Positions 44,162 through 53,088 of a stretch of 64,000 bases of DNA are shown in pieces (the first letter of the stretch is position 1; every line of letters begins with the position of its first letter). The translations under genes were made by a program, and so were the position numbers. The notes under the pieces are model-generated. The model made no database searches, had not been told where the DNA came from, and was given only the letters and a program-made list of their open reading frames with translations. Origin of the DNA: Amycolatopsis jiangsuensis (GTDB lineage Bacteria; Actinomycetota; Actinomycetes; Mycobacteriales; Pseudonocardiaceae); contig NZ_JACHMG010000001.1 of NCBI RefSeq assembly GCF_014204865.1, positions 4,800,501 to 4,864,500 of the forward strand, read 5' to 3'.

Positions 44162-45172
44162 TCAGCTTGCGATGATGGTGGTTTTCGCCTCCGCGAGCCG
44201 GCTGCTCTTGATCTTCTGTCCAGGAACGAAAACGGGCATCGGGCTGCCCTTCGCCGCGGCGATGTCCACCAGCTCCCGCGCATACTCCGGAAGACCACGG
44301 CGCTCACTCCACGCCGCGTAGATCGGCTTCGCCGGCATTTCCTGGTCGACGGTCACCAGATTCAGCCGGCCCTCCTCGAGTTCGGACCGCACGGTGGAAA
44401 TGTTCAGCACCGTCACCCGCTGGCTGGTCGCGACCGTCTGCTTGACCGCGGCGCTGGAGGGGAATTCGACATAGCTGTGCGGGGTGCGTGCGGTGCCCAG
44501 CAGTTCGTCCGTGAACTCCCGGATCCCCGAGCCACGCTCGCGCAGGACCAGTGGAGCGCAGGCCAGCTCCCGCACCGTCAGCGGGCTGGTCCGCCTTGCC
44601 CACGGGTGTTTCGCACCGACCACCACGGACAGCCTGTCCTCACAGATGTAGCGGGTGGCCATGTCGTCACCGAACTGCTTCTGCACGTGGTTGCCGGCCT
44701 GGCACCAGCCGTCGATGAACGCGAGATCGATGTGGCTCGCCCGGATCAGCTGACGCAGCGTGTCGATGCTCCCTGACTGCACCTCGACCCTGGCCTCACC
44801 GAACGAGAACCCCGACCGGTTCAGCCATTCCGGGATCAGGTGCTCGGAGATGGCCGGACTGCCCGCGACCCGCAACCGTTTCGCGGCGGCGGGCTGGGAA
44901 CCGGAGCCGAACTCCAGCAGCTCCCGCGCGGCACTCATCACGTTGCGGGCGTACTTCGCCAGCATCTCACCTTCCTCGGTGAGCTTCGAACCGGTGGGAG
45001 AACGCTCCAGCAGCCGAAGACCGAGGCGACGTTCCATCGCGCTGATCCGGATGCTGGCGGCCGGCTGGGAAAGACTGTGCGCCTGCGCGGCCTTTCCCAC
45101 GCTGCCGTAGCTCTCGACCGACAGCAGCAGATCAAGATCGGCGAGCTGAGGCATCTTTGACGGAAGAACCAC
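44162..45172 (-). CDS. LysR-family regulator
   Basis: 336 residues from a GTG with GAGGTG upstream. The N-terminal helix-turn-helix is SYGSVGKAAQAHSLSQPAASIRISAMERRLGLRLLERSPTGSKLTEEG. The effector domain (KRLRVAGSPAISEHLIPEW; HIDLAFIDGWC; LACAPLVLRERGSGIREFTD) is of the CysB/CbbR fold. It lies between the aldolase unit and pqqBCDE and is a candidate regulator of either. The sugar phosphate or other effector is unknown. Confidence 0.88.
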   Translation of the reverse strand: MVLPSKMPQLADLDLLLSVESYGSVGKAAQAHSLSQPAASIRISAMERRLGLRLLERSPTGSKLTEEGEMLAKYARNVMSAARELLEFGSGSQPAAAKRLRVAGSPAISEHLIPEWLNRSGFSFGEARVEVQSGSIDTLRQLIRASHIDLAFIDGWCQAGNHVQKQFGDDMATRYICEDRLSVVVGAKHPWARRTSPLTVRELACAPLVLRERGSGIREFTDELLGTARTPHSYVEFPSSAAVKQTVATSQRVTVLNISTVRSELEEGRLNLVTVDQEMPAKPIYAAWSERRGLPEYARELVDIAAAKGSPMPVFVPGQKIKSSRLAEAKTTIIAS

Positions 45173-45965
45173 GATTTCACCTCTCGCTCCGGACGACGTC
45201 GTGCTGTCACCTGTGGTCAGAATGCGCGGCATGCGCGGAACGCCGGAAGACACTTGTCGGTTACACCGGCGACTCGCGGTGTTCAACGAGATTGCCTGGG
45301 TGCCGTACGTCCGGTCAATCTGTTGGACACGAACGCGCACCGCACGGGCATGAACGGCCGTCACGGTGCCACCTACGGGCTTTCTCCGGAATCGTGCGGC
45401 TTACTCGTTTACTGTCACCTGATCTTCGTTTCCCGCCGCGAATTTCGGTACGGCCGACCACCTGGCGCCGTCCCGCTCATGGCAGTATCAGCGCCGCTCG
45501 TCACCGATTATCCGCCAATTGTCCGTCCCGGGTTGCGACATTTCCGAGTTTCCGTCGATAGTTTGCCGCGACCTGCCGGATTCCCGCGATCGCGGTGGCT
45601 GACCGGCAACCGCGGGCGGACCCCCAGCCGGCGCAGGACTCCGGCATGCACCGGCACCGGAGTCTTGCGCCATCCACTGTCCGGCCCACTCGCCAGCACG
45701 CTTTGCGTGACGTGGATGAAGCGAGGAAAGAGGGCACACGCGAACGCCAGCACGAACCCGGGTGCGGCGGGGCCCCGCCGAACTCTCCGACGCACAGCCC
45801 GGATTTTCCTTCCGAACGCGTACTCGGGTGCGAAATGTAGTCGTCGCGAAAGTCCGCTCGCCGGCGGTTACCTCGAGTTCGACCGCATAGTGAACGTCGG
45901 AGAGCGCGCCGCCTCGCCGCGCGTCAGCTCACCTCACGAAACGAGCGGACCTTCGCGTCGCACCC
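45173..45965. other. Gene-free stretch between LysR gene and pqqE
   Basis: About 790 bp. Overlapping open frames on both strands have Arg/Pro-rich, uneven composition and no ribosome binding sites. It must contain the LysR gene promoter and the end of the pqq transcript. Confidence 0.45.
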
Positions 45966-47090
45966 TCAGCGGTCGCGCGCCGGCACCGTCGGGCGGCGGT
46001 AGACCAGCTTCTCGCGCAGCACCTCGGCGTCCACCGCGACGACATCCTCGTTGGCGCCGACGAGGGCTTCCTGCACCAGGTGGTGATCGGGCGAGTGCAT
46101 GCACACCGGATCGGTGCGCGCCGCGTCCCCGGTCAACGCGAAGGCCTGGCATCGGCAGCCGCCGAAATCGATCTCCTTGCGTGGACAGCTCTGACACGGA
46201 TCGGGCATCCACGCCGTTCCCCGGAACGCCTGGAAGGCCTCGGATTTCGACCAGATCCACGCGAGGTTGTGGTCCCGAACCGACGCGAAGTTCATCGTCG
46301 TGATCTCGGCCGCCACCGGACACGGATACACGGTGCCGTCCGGTGCGACGGTCAGCGCGTTCTGCGCCCAGCCACCCATGCAGGGCTTCGGATAGGGCTC
46401 GTAGTAGTCCGGGAGGATCCAGAGCAGTTCCATGCTCTCCGCGAGCTCGGCCTTCCGGCGTTCGTAGACACCGACCGCCTCGTCCAGCTGGACCTTGCTC
46501 GGCATCAGCAGACCGCGGTTGCGCAGGGCCCAGCCGTAGTACTGGGCGTTCGCGAGCTCCAGCCGTTCGGCGCCCCACGACACACACACGTCGATGATCG
46601 CGTCCAGCCGGGACAGGTTCACCCGGTGCAGGACCACGTTCATGTTCAACGGCAGCCCGGCCTCGCGGATGATGCGCGCGGCGATTTCCTTCTTGTCGAA
46701 CCGTTTGCTCGCGGCGACCAGGTTCGTCGACTCGGCGGCGTCACCCTGGATGCTCAGCTGGGCGCTGTTGAGGCCCGCCGCGACGAGCGAGCTCGCGCGG
46801 CTCTCGGTCAGCCCGAGGCCACTGGTGATCAGGTTCGTGTACAGGCCGAGGCGGCGGCACTCGGCGACGAGCGTCTCCAGATCGCCGCGGACGAGGGGTT
46901 CACCGCCGGAGAAGTGCACCTGCACGACCCCCAGCTCGGCCGCCTCGCCGATCACCCGCACCCAGTCCTCGGTGGCGAGCTCGTCCTGGCGGCCCATCAA
47001 CTCCAGCGGATTCGAGCAGTAGACACAGTGCAACGGGCACTGGTGCGTGACCTCGGCCAGCAGGCCGTACGGTTGCGGCGTACCGCTCAT
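45966..47090 (-). CDS. pqqE: PqqE, radical SAM enzyme of PQQ synthesis
   Basis: 374 residues from an ATG overlapping the pqqD stop (ATGA). The radical SAM cluster motif is CPLHCVYCSNPLEL (C-x3-C-x2-C), followed by VQVHFSGGEPLVR. The C-terminal SPASM cysteines are in PKPCMGGWAQ, VYPCPVA, DPCQSCPRKEIDFGGCRCQAF and DPVCMHSP. It joins the Glu and Tyr side chains of PqqA held by PqqD. Last gene of the pqqBCDE unit. Confidence 0.96.
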   Translation of the reverse strand: MSGTPQPYGLLAEVTHQCPLHCVYCSNPLELMGRQDELATEDWVRVIGEAAELGVVQVHFSGGEPLVRGDLETLVAECRRLGLYTNLITSGLGLTESRASSLVAAGLNSAQLSIQGDAAESTNLVAASKRFDKKEIAARIIREAGLPLNMNVVLHRVNLSRLDAIIDVCVSWGAERLELANAQYYGWALRNRGLLMPSKVQLDEAVGVYERRKAELAESMELLWILPDYYEPYPKPCMGGWAQNALTVAPDGTVYPCPVAAEITTMNFASVRDHNLAWIWSKSEAFQAFRGTAWMPDPCQSCPRKEIDFGGCRCQAFALTGDAARTDPVCMHSPDHHLVQEALVGANEDVVAVDAEVLREKLVYRRPTVPARDR

Positions 47091-47365
47091 GTGACCACCA
47101 CCCAACCCCGTCCGCGGGCATCGTGCAGGAACGTCATCACGTCGTTGGCGAGTTCGGCGGCCTCGAAATCCCGCTCGAGCTGGTCGACCACCTGCCGCAC
47201 GGTCCGGCTGCCGTCACACAGACCCAGGATCGCCGCGCCGGACTTGTTGAGCAGCACGACCCGTTCGGGCAGCAGCAGCAACTCCACGTCCCGGACGTTG
47301 TCGTGCTTGAGCATCGCCTTGGTCGCCAGCTTCGGGACCGCCGTCAAATCGGTTTCATCCATCAT
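47087..47365 (-). CDS. pqqD: PqqD, peptide chaperone
   Basis: 92 residues overlapping both neighbours by four bases. The winged-helix PqqD fold shows VELLLLPERVVLLNKSGAAIL and LCDGSRTVRQVVDQLERDF, ending FLHDARGRGWVVV. It binds PqqA and presents it to PqqE. Confidence 0.95.
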   Translation of the reverse strand: MMDETDLTAVPKLATKAMLKHDNVRDVELLLLPERVVLLNKSGAAILGLCDGSRTVRQVVDQLERDFEAAELANDVMTFLHDARGRGWVVVT

Positions 47366-48057
47366 GAGCTCTTGCGGTAGGCGAGTTGCACGGCATCCAG
47401 CAGGCTCCAGAGGACGTCGCACTTGAACTCCAGCGCCCGGGCACAGGCGTCCTGCTGGTCCCTGGTCTTCGCGTTGTCCAGCACGAGTTCCAGCAGGTGC
47501 GCGATGTCCTTGGGCTGCTGGGTGAGCCGCGCCCGGAAGTACTCCAGGCCCTCGGAGGCGACCCACGGATAGTGCTGCCGGACGTCGGTGATCCGCCGGC
47601 TGAGCAGGTCCGGCGCGAACAGTTCGGTCAGCGCCGACGCCACGGCCTCCAGCCACGGCTTCTCCCGGCAGAAGTCCACATAGGCGTCCACGGCGAACCG
47701 CACGCCGGGCAGCACCGTGTCGACGTCGTAGAGTTCTTCGCGGGTCAGCCCGACGGCCGCGCCGAGGCGGACCCACTTCTCCATCCCGCCCTCGTCGCCG
47801 GTCCGCCCGTCGTGATCGATGATGCGCTGGATCCACCTGCGCCGGTCCTCGCGGCCGGGCAGCTTGGTCAGGATGAACGCGTCCTTCTTCGGAAGGTTCA
47901 TCTGGTAGTAGAAGCGATTTCGTACCCAGCCGCGGAACTCGCCCTCGGACAGGTCGCCCGAGTGCATTCGCTCGTTGAACGGGTGCAGATGGTGGTAACG
48001 TTTTTCGCCGATCGCCCGTAGCCGCGCCTCGAACTCCTCAGCGGACCAAGCATTCAT
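47362..48057 (-). CDS. pqqC: PqqC, pyrroloquinoline-quinone synthase
   Basis: 231 residues, typical length. Signature segments are HPFNERMHSGDLSEGEFRGW, NRFYYQMNLPKKDAFIL, RIIDHDGRTGDEGGMEKWVR and the C-terminal LEFKCDVLWSLLDAV. This cofactor-free oxidase carries out the final eight-electron oxidation and ring closure to PQQ. It overlaps pqqB and pqqD by four bases each. Confidence 0.97.
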   Translation of the reverse strand: MNAWSAEEFEARLRAIGEKRYHHLHPFNERMHSGDLSEGEFRGWVRNRFYYQMNLPKKDAFILTKLPGREDRRRWIQRIIDHDGRTGDEGGMEKWVRLGAAVGLTREELYDVDTVLPGVRFAVDAYVDFCREKPWLEAVASALTELFAPDLLSRRITDVRQHYPWVASEGLEYFRARLTQQPKDIAHLLELVLDNAKTRDQQDACARALEFKCDVLWSLLDAVQLAYRKSS

Positions 48058-48956
48058 ACTTCCACCTCCAAGCCTGCTCGACCGATCTCGATGCCCAGGT
48101 CCGTGAGCCGGCGCCGCTCGGCGGAATCCTCGTCGAGAATCGGGTTCGTGTTGTTGATGTGGGTGTAGATCTTGCGCTTCGCCGGCAGCGCGGCCAGTGC
48201 ACCGGCGGAGCCGTCCTCGCCGCCGACCGGCATGTGCCCCATCGACCGTCCGGTACGGCTTCCCGCGCCCTGACGCGACATTTCGTCGTCGGTCCAGAAC
48301 GTGCCGTCCAGGAAGACGCAGTCAGCCGAGGCCACCTGCTCGGCGAACTTCTCGTCCCATCGCGGCAGCGTCGGTGCGTACACGACGATCCCGCCGGTCT
48401 TCCTGTCCTCCAGGCGGTAGCCGACCTCCCACTCCGACGACGGCCCACGCAGCTGGGAAGTGCCGACGTAACGGGGTGCCTTGGCGCCGGTCATGAACGG
48501 GGTCACCCGCACCCGATCGTCCAGGTCGAGCGGCTTGCCGGCCTCGACCACCGACCAGGTGAGGTCCGCGTAGTCGCTCAGCAGGTCCCGGATCGGGAAC
48601 CACAAGGTCAGCGCTTCCAGCACCGGGTAGGTCCCGTACACCGTCAGCGACGACTCCTCCCGCAGCATCAGCAGGCCGATCGTGTGGTCGAACTCCGCGT
48701 CGGTCAGCAGCACGCCGGCGACCGGCGTCTTCCGGATTTCCGGACCGGGATGCAGCGCGGAATCCGCCGCTATCTGATGGTGGACGTCCGGGGTGGCGTT
48801 CAGCAGGAACCACTGTTCGCCGTCCCCGGAAACCGCGATTCCCGCGTGGGTCGTGGCGGCTTCGGGTTTGGCGCGGCCCCTGCGACACCCGTCGCAAGCA
48901 CAATTCCACTGCGGAAAACCGCCGCCTGCCGCCGCTCCGAGGCAATGTACGAACAC
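48054..48956 (-). CDS. pqqB: PqqB, metallo-beta-lactamase-fold protein of PQQ synthesis
   Basis: 300 residues from a GTG with AAGGAGG seven bases upstream, which gives the canonical N-terminus (FVHCLGAAAGGGFPQWNCAC). The cysteines WNCACDGC form the PqqB zinc site, and GVLLTDAEFDHTIGLLMLRE replaces the usual HxHxDH. It hydroxylates the cross-linked tyrosine intermediate. First gene of the pqqBCDE unit. Confidence 0.95.
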   Translation of the reverse strand: MFVHCLGAAAGGGFPQWNCACDGCRRGRAKPEAATTHAGIAVSGDGEQWFLLNATPDVHHQIAADSALHPGPEIRKTPVAGVLLTDAEFDHTIGLLMLREESSLTVYGTYPVLEALTLWFPIRDLLSDYADLTWSVVEAGKPLDLDDRVRVTPFMTGAKAPRYVGTSQLRGPSSEWEVGYRLEDRKTGGIVVYAPTLPRWDEKFAEQVASADCVFLDGTFWTDDEMSRQGAGSRTGRSMGHMPVGGEDGSAGALAALPAKRKIYTHINNTNPILDEDSAERRRLTDLGIEIGRAGLEVEV

Positions 48957-49429
48957 CGGCGTCCTCCTTCGGATTCGACCTCTCGCCGCGGCCTTACGAC
49001 AACAGGTTTCACAGCTTCTTCGCCCACTCCCGGCCTGGCAACCGATCACGAACGACCGGCACCGAATCACCGACGAACGGCGCCCGCGCCGTCACGAACG
49101 GACCGCCGTCATCCAGCCTGTCACCACGCCCGCCTCGTCCCGTTGAAAAGTCCCCCTGACCAGCGCATACCCGCCGCGTAAGCGACTGACTGCACGCCCA
49201 AGGCGGCAGCCCCCACGCCTCTCCACCCCGCCGCCCCAGCCGCCCGACCCCCGGCACGTACGCGCGAGGCCACGTCCCGGGCAGGTTATTTGTTGTGTGT
49301 ATTGGTGGATTGGGTTTTTGCATGTGGTGGGGTGTTGTGGGTGGTGGGGTTGGGGGGAATTGTTGTGGGGGTTGCTGGTGTGAGGCTGGTGGCGTGTCCG
49401 TTGTCGGGTTGAGTGTTGTGGAGGGTGTT
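48957..49429. promoter_or_regulatory. Divergent pqqB / hps-copy-2 control region
   Basis: 473 bp with no gene. The right 145 bp (from 49285) is the shared hps leader; the left part is unique and should hold the pqqB promoter. The hps leader has an extreme G/T-rich plus strand. Confidence 0.5.
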
Positions 49430-50075
49430 GTGGAGTTGCAGGTGGCGTTGGATGTGGTGGATTTGCCGTCGGCGTTGACGTTGGCGAATCAGGTGGCGGA
49501 GTTTGTGGATATTTTGGAGTTGGGGACTCCGTTGGTGAAGTCGGTGGGGATCGGTGCGGTGAGTGCGGTGAAGGCTGCGCATCCGGACAAGCTGGTGTTC
49601 GTGGATTTGAAGACGGCGGATGCGGGTGAGTTGGAGGCGGGGTTGGCGTTCGAGGCGGGTGCGGATCTGGTGACGGTGATGGGTGCCGCTGATGATGACA
49701 CGGTGCGGGGTGCGGTCGCGGCGGGTCGTAAGTACGGCAAGAGTGTGGTGGCGGACATGATCACGGTGACCGAGGGTCGGGTGGCGCGGATTCGTGAGGT
49801 GGCGAAGCTGGGGGTGTCGTTCGTGGAGATTCATGCGGGTCTGGACGAGCAGGCCCGTCCGGGGTACACGATCGCGACGTTGCTGGAGGATGGTCGTCAG
49901 GCTGGGGTGCCGTTCTCGATCGCTGGTGGGGTGAAGATCGACACGATCGGGTCGGTGCGCGAGGCGGGTGCGAAGGTCGCGGTCGCCGGTGGCGCGATCT
50001 ACAACGCCACCGACCCCGCCGCCGCCGCGAAAGAACTCAAAAAACACGCCACCGCCTGACCCCACACCGCGCCGA
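49285..50075. repeat. Inverted repeat, copy 2 (hps with leader)
   Basis: 791 bp, the inverted partner of 28766-29555, one base different in length. Homology ends abruptly at both edges, 145 bp before the hps start and 16 bp after its stop. Between the two copies lies a 19.7-kb segment with rpe, both GAF-LytTR genes, the PQQ dehydrogenase, katG, pqqA, rpiB, aldolase and pqqBCDE. Confidence 0.95.
49430..50059 (+). CDS. hxlA: 3-hexulose-6-phosphate synthase, copy 2
   Basis: 209 residues, protein identical to the copy at 28782-29411. It starts at a GTG with GGAGGG upstream. The coding strand favours codons ending in G or T (GTG, TTG, GCG) where other genes of the window prefer C, and this bias keeps the opposite strand open over its whole length. 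Downstream is a small unknown gene and an acetate-type transporter, not other RuMP genes. Confidence 0.96.
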   Translation: MELQVALDVVDLPSALTLANQVAEFVDILELGTPLVKSVGIGAVSAVKAAHPDKLVFVDLKTADAGELEAGLAFEAGADLVTVMGAADDDTVRGAVAAGRKYGKSVVADMITVTEGRVARIREVAKLGVSFVEIHAGLDEQARPGYTIATLLEDGRQAGVPFSIAGGVKIDTIGSVREAGAKVAVAGGAIYNATDPAAAAKELKKHATA

Positions 50076-50152
50076 TGAACGGGCATCAGCCGTCGTTTCC
50101 GGACACGCTGATGAGCCGCGGCGGGAGACGAGCAGAAAGGAAGGGAGCCGGC

Positions 50153-50446
50153 GTGGGAAGCCAAGAGCCGAATGCTCGAGCCGATCGGGCACCAGCCGCA
50201 CACGATTCGTACTGCGCCTTGCTGCTGCAGGCCGCGGGAGTGGTGCGGTTGCGCTACGTGCAGTGCGGCCGCGACACCGGCCTGTCTCCGGCCGCGGCGG
50301 CCGAACTGGCGAACGTCTTCGACGGTCTCGCCAACGGCCATCCCGACTTCGACCAGATCGATCCCAAGGAGGCGATCGCACTGGCGCATCGTCTGATCGA
50401 CGACGACCAGCCGGAGCTGTCCGGGATGTGGCCCAGGACCGGCTGA
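50153..50446 (+). CDS. Hypothetical protein after hps copy 2
   Basis: 97 residues from a GTG with AAGGAAGGGAG upstream. It is mostly helical and acidic at its end (SYCALLLQAAGVVRLRYVQC; AAELANVFDGLANGHPDF; KEAIALAHRLIDDDQPEL). It may be cotranscribed with hps, 93 bp away. No family recognised. Confidence 0.6.
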   Translation: MGSQEPNARADRAPAAHDSYCALLLQAAGVVRLRYVQCGRDTGLSPAAAAELANVFDGLANGHPDFDQIDPKEAIALAHRLIDDDQPELSGMWPRTG

Positions 50447-50733
50447 CCGGCGAGAGTCCACTGTGGCTTGAAGGTTTCGCTGATGTCCTTGACCACGGAC
50501 GGATTCCGGTCACCTTCCGCCCCGCCGGCCGGACACCGTGGTCTGGCGCGTTCGGCGTCCGGCTCGGTCACCGGCCAGGCCCGCCGTTTCGTCCCGGTGC
50601 CGGTGACCGAGCGGGCCCCGACGGCGGGGTGCTGCCGTCGCGTCTCCCCATTTCTCTGCGGCACACCGATTCCGGGCTGCCGCCCGACCTGACCGAACTC
50701 GAGGATCATCCGCAGCTCAACGAGGAGTATCCG

Positions 50734-51354
50734 ATGACCACTGACGTTGCCGCCGAAACCGAAGCCCCCGCCCGGTCCGCTCCGGCGGGCGATCCCGCCC
50801 TGATCGGCGTACCGACCTTCATCGTCGGCGCGACCGCACTCGGCCTGGTGCTGACCGGGTACGTCCCGGCCGATGCCGTCGGCGCCTCGATCGCGATCAT
50901 CCTGCCCGCGACCGGCCTGGGCCAGCTCATCGCGGCCGTGTGGGCAGCGGCGCTGGGCCAGAACGCCGTCGCCTCGGTGTTCGGGATCTTCGCCGGTTTC
51001 TGGATCAGCTACGCGGCACTCGTGCTCGGCCTGGCGCACAACTGGTTCGGCATCTCCGCCGACGCGGCGATCGCCACCCAGGGCCTGTTCCTGATCGCCT
51101 GGCTGATCACGATCGTCCTGCTGACCCTGACCACCTTGCGGATGCCCGCCGCGTTCACGCTGCTGTTCGGCTTGATCGACATCGCACTCGCCCTCGTCCT
51201 CTACGGCACAGTCGGCGGTTCCACAGCAGCCACCACGGCAGGCGGTTACGTGACGTTCGCGTTCACGGCAGTAGGGGTGTACCTGTACGCCGGCGCCGTC
51301 TCCGCCGCGACCGGCGGCCGTCCGCTCCCGCTGGGCCGCCCGGTCCTGACCTGA
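50734..51354 (+). CDS. Acetate/succinate transporter, GPR1/FUN34/YaaH family
   Basis: 206 residues from an ATG with GAGGAG upstream. Six hydrophobic helices: PTFIVGATALGLVLTGYVPA, AIILPATGLGQLIAAVWAAA, NAVASVFGIFAGFWISYAAL, GLFLIAWLITIVLLTLTTLR, FTLLFGLIDIALALVLYGTV and YVTFAFTAVGVYLYAGAVSA. Members carry acetate or related small acids across the membrane. The characteristic NPAPLGL motif near the N-terminus is not evident, so the call rests on overall pattern. Confidence 0.75.
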   Translation: MTTDVAAETEAPARSAPAGDPALIGVPTFIVGATALGLVLTGYVPADAVGASIAIILPATGLGQLIAAVWAAALGQNAVASVFGIFAGFWISYAALVLGLAHNWFGISADAAIATQGLFLIAWLITIVLLTLTTLRMPAAFTLLFGLIDIALALVLYGTVGGSTAATTAGGYVTFAFTAVGVYLYAGAVSAATGGRPLPLGRPVLT

Positions 51355-51407
51355 GTCGACGCCCGGGTGGGCACCTGTCCAGCCCTCCCACCCGGCGTCG
51401 GCTCATC

Positions 51408-51449
51408 GCCGGCCCCGCACGCCGTCTCCGGACGGAGTGCGGGGCCGGC
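51408..51449. terminator. Hairpin terminator between convergent genes
   Basis: Perfect 13-bp arms (GCCGGCCCCGCAC) with a 16-nt loop, between the transporter and the DUF1028 remnant. A smaller 9-bp hairpin lies just before it at 51363-51395. Confidence 0.75.
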
Positions 51450-51500
51450 CAAGTCGTGCGACACCCACGAGTCAGCGCCTCCCCGCGATCCGGCCGGCAG

Positions 51501-52270
51501 TCAGGATCGTCCGCTGGGCGAGGTGAGGAGGCGGGTCTGCAGCTCGATCGTGAATCGCTGGGCGGGGTCGTCGAGGTCGACGGCGCACAGGGTTTCGATG
51601 CGCTGCAGCCGGTAGCGGAAGGTGTTGCGGTGTATCTGCAGTGCGGCGGCGGCGCGGGTGGCGTCACCGCCGGCGTCGAACCAGCATCGGCGAGTGGCTC
51701 CGGGTGGTCGTCGACACGCAGGTCGGCGACCACCTCGTTCCACGGTGCCGGACCACGACGGCCCGACACCACCTTCAACGCGGCCGACTGCGAACCACGC
51801 ACGTCTCCCCCGGCGCCGTCCGCGGCCAGGAGCCCGGCGAGGATGCGGTCGGCGAGGTCGCCGTCCGCCGACTCGAAGGCGGCGAGCGCGACCCGGCACA
51901 CGTCGTCAGCGGCCAGCATGTTGCCTTGCACCGTCACCTGATGTCCCCGGGCGAAGGTGGCGTGTGGCGCGCAGGACTCGCCGGTGTACGTACCGACCGA
52001 GCCATGGGCGTCGACGATTCCCAGCTGGCGGTAACCGGAATCCGGGTCATCCGCCACCAGCAGGTCCACAGTGGACGGTGCTGGTACGCCGGCCCGCAAC
52101 AATTCCAGGCCACGAGGACCGTAGTCGACGTTGACGAACGCCTGCGTGGCCACCGCGCCGACGCCCGCCTCGGCCCAGGGCAGCAACGTGCCGACGCCGA
52201 AGAAGTGGGTCTGGGCGCCGATGCCGAGCGATCCGGTGACCGGATCGCGCGCGACGATCGAGTACGTCAC
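51501..52270 (-). pseudogene. DUF1028 gene joined out of frame to PucR-type regulator tail
   Basis: From the ATG at 52270, about 195 residues match a DUF1028 protein (Ntn-hydrolase-like; TYSIVARDPVTGSLGIGAQT, VGAVATQAFVNVDYGPRGLE, QGNMLAADDV, LRVDDHPEPLADAG). Near 51690 the frame changes into sequence unlike the family. In another frame the DNA continues as the C-terminal helix-turn-helix of a PucR/CdaR regulator (DAGGDATRAAAALQIHRNTF, RLQRIETLCAVDLDDP) down to 51501. A deletion appears to have fused two genes. In its own frame DUF1028 runs on to 51263 with low-complexity sequence. Confidence 0.75.
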
Positions 52271-53088
52271 GACGCCTCTCCCTCGGCACGGGCGATGTGC
52301 GTCCGAAGGAGATCCGCCACCTGGCCGGGCTCTTCGAGCATCGGCAGATGTCCCGTCCCGTCCAGCACTTTCGCGATGCCGCCAGTGGTCTCGGCCAGTT
52401 CTCGCGACATCGAGGGCGGGCAGGTCGGATCCTCGTCGCCGGCCACCGCAAGCACGGGAATCGTGGACGTGGCGACCTTGCCGGCCAGGTGCCGGATGTC
52501 GGCACCGAAGGCCCCGTACAGGATCTCGGCGACCACCGCCTCCGGCCGGGTGCCGACCGCCTCGGCCATGACCTCCTTGAGGTGAGCCGATTCCCGATGT
52601 TCGCGGCCCACGATGTCCGGCACCAGCCCGGCGAAGTACGCGGCGGTGCCGCCGGCTTCGAGTTCACTCACCATCGCACCGATGGCCTCGGCCGGAACAC
52701 CGGTGCCCAGCGTCGAACCGAACGTGGTGACGCTGAGAACCCGTCTCGGGTACAGCGCGGCCAGCGCGACACAGATCGTGCCGCCGAGCGACCCCCCGGC
52801 CAGATGCACCTCGTTCACTCCGAGGCTGTCCAGTACCGCGAGGACGTCTGGCACATAGCCCTCCTCGACGGTGAACGGGCCGGTCAGCCCGGAGTCGCCG
52901 TGCCCGCGCAGGTCCAGCGCCACGACCGGCCGGTCGAGCCGCGCGGCGACGTCGGTCCAGACCACGGCGGCGGAATTGATCGGGTGGATGAGCACGAGCG
53001 GGACCCCGGGCCGGTGACCGGAGGTGCGCAGCACCGACAACCGTCCCGTCCGCCCCTCGACGCCCAGTCGGTCCAGTCCCATCCTCAC
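52267..53088 (-). CDS. Alpha/beta hydrolase
   Basis: 273 residues; the start overlaps the stop of the NTF2-like gene (GTGA), and the end overlaps the DUF1028 start (ATGA). Motifs: VPLVLIHPINSAAVVW (oxyanion loop), VVALDLRGHGDSG, nucleophile Ser in VHLAGGSLGGTI, Asp in VAGDEDPTCPP and His in LDGTGHLPMLEEP. Typical of 3-oxoadipate enol-lactonase-like esterases. Substrate unknown. Confidence 0.88.
   Translation of the reverse strand: MRMGLDRLGVEGRTGRLSVLRTSGHRPGVPLVLIHPINSAAVVWTDVAARLDRPVVALDLRGHGDSGLTGPFTVEEGYVPDVLAVLDSLGVNEVHLAGGSLGGTICVALAALYPRRVLSVTTFGSTLGTGVPAEAIGAMVSELEAGGTAAYFAGLVPDIVGREHRESAHLKEVMAEAVGTRPEAVVAEILYGAFGADIRHLAGKVATSTIPVLAVAGDEDPTCPPSMSRELAETTGGIAKVLDGTGHLPMLEEPGQVADLLRTHIARAEGEAS

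Noticed and set aside
45254..46303. 349-codon plus-strand frame between LysR gene and pqqE
   Set aside because: Uneven composition, no ribosome binding site, and its right half is antisense to pqqE.
49286..50461. 391-codon minus-strand frame over hps copy 2
   Set aside because: Same antisense effect as at copy 1; no ribosome binding site, low-complexity His/Arg/Thr text.
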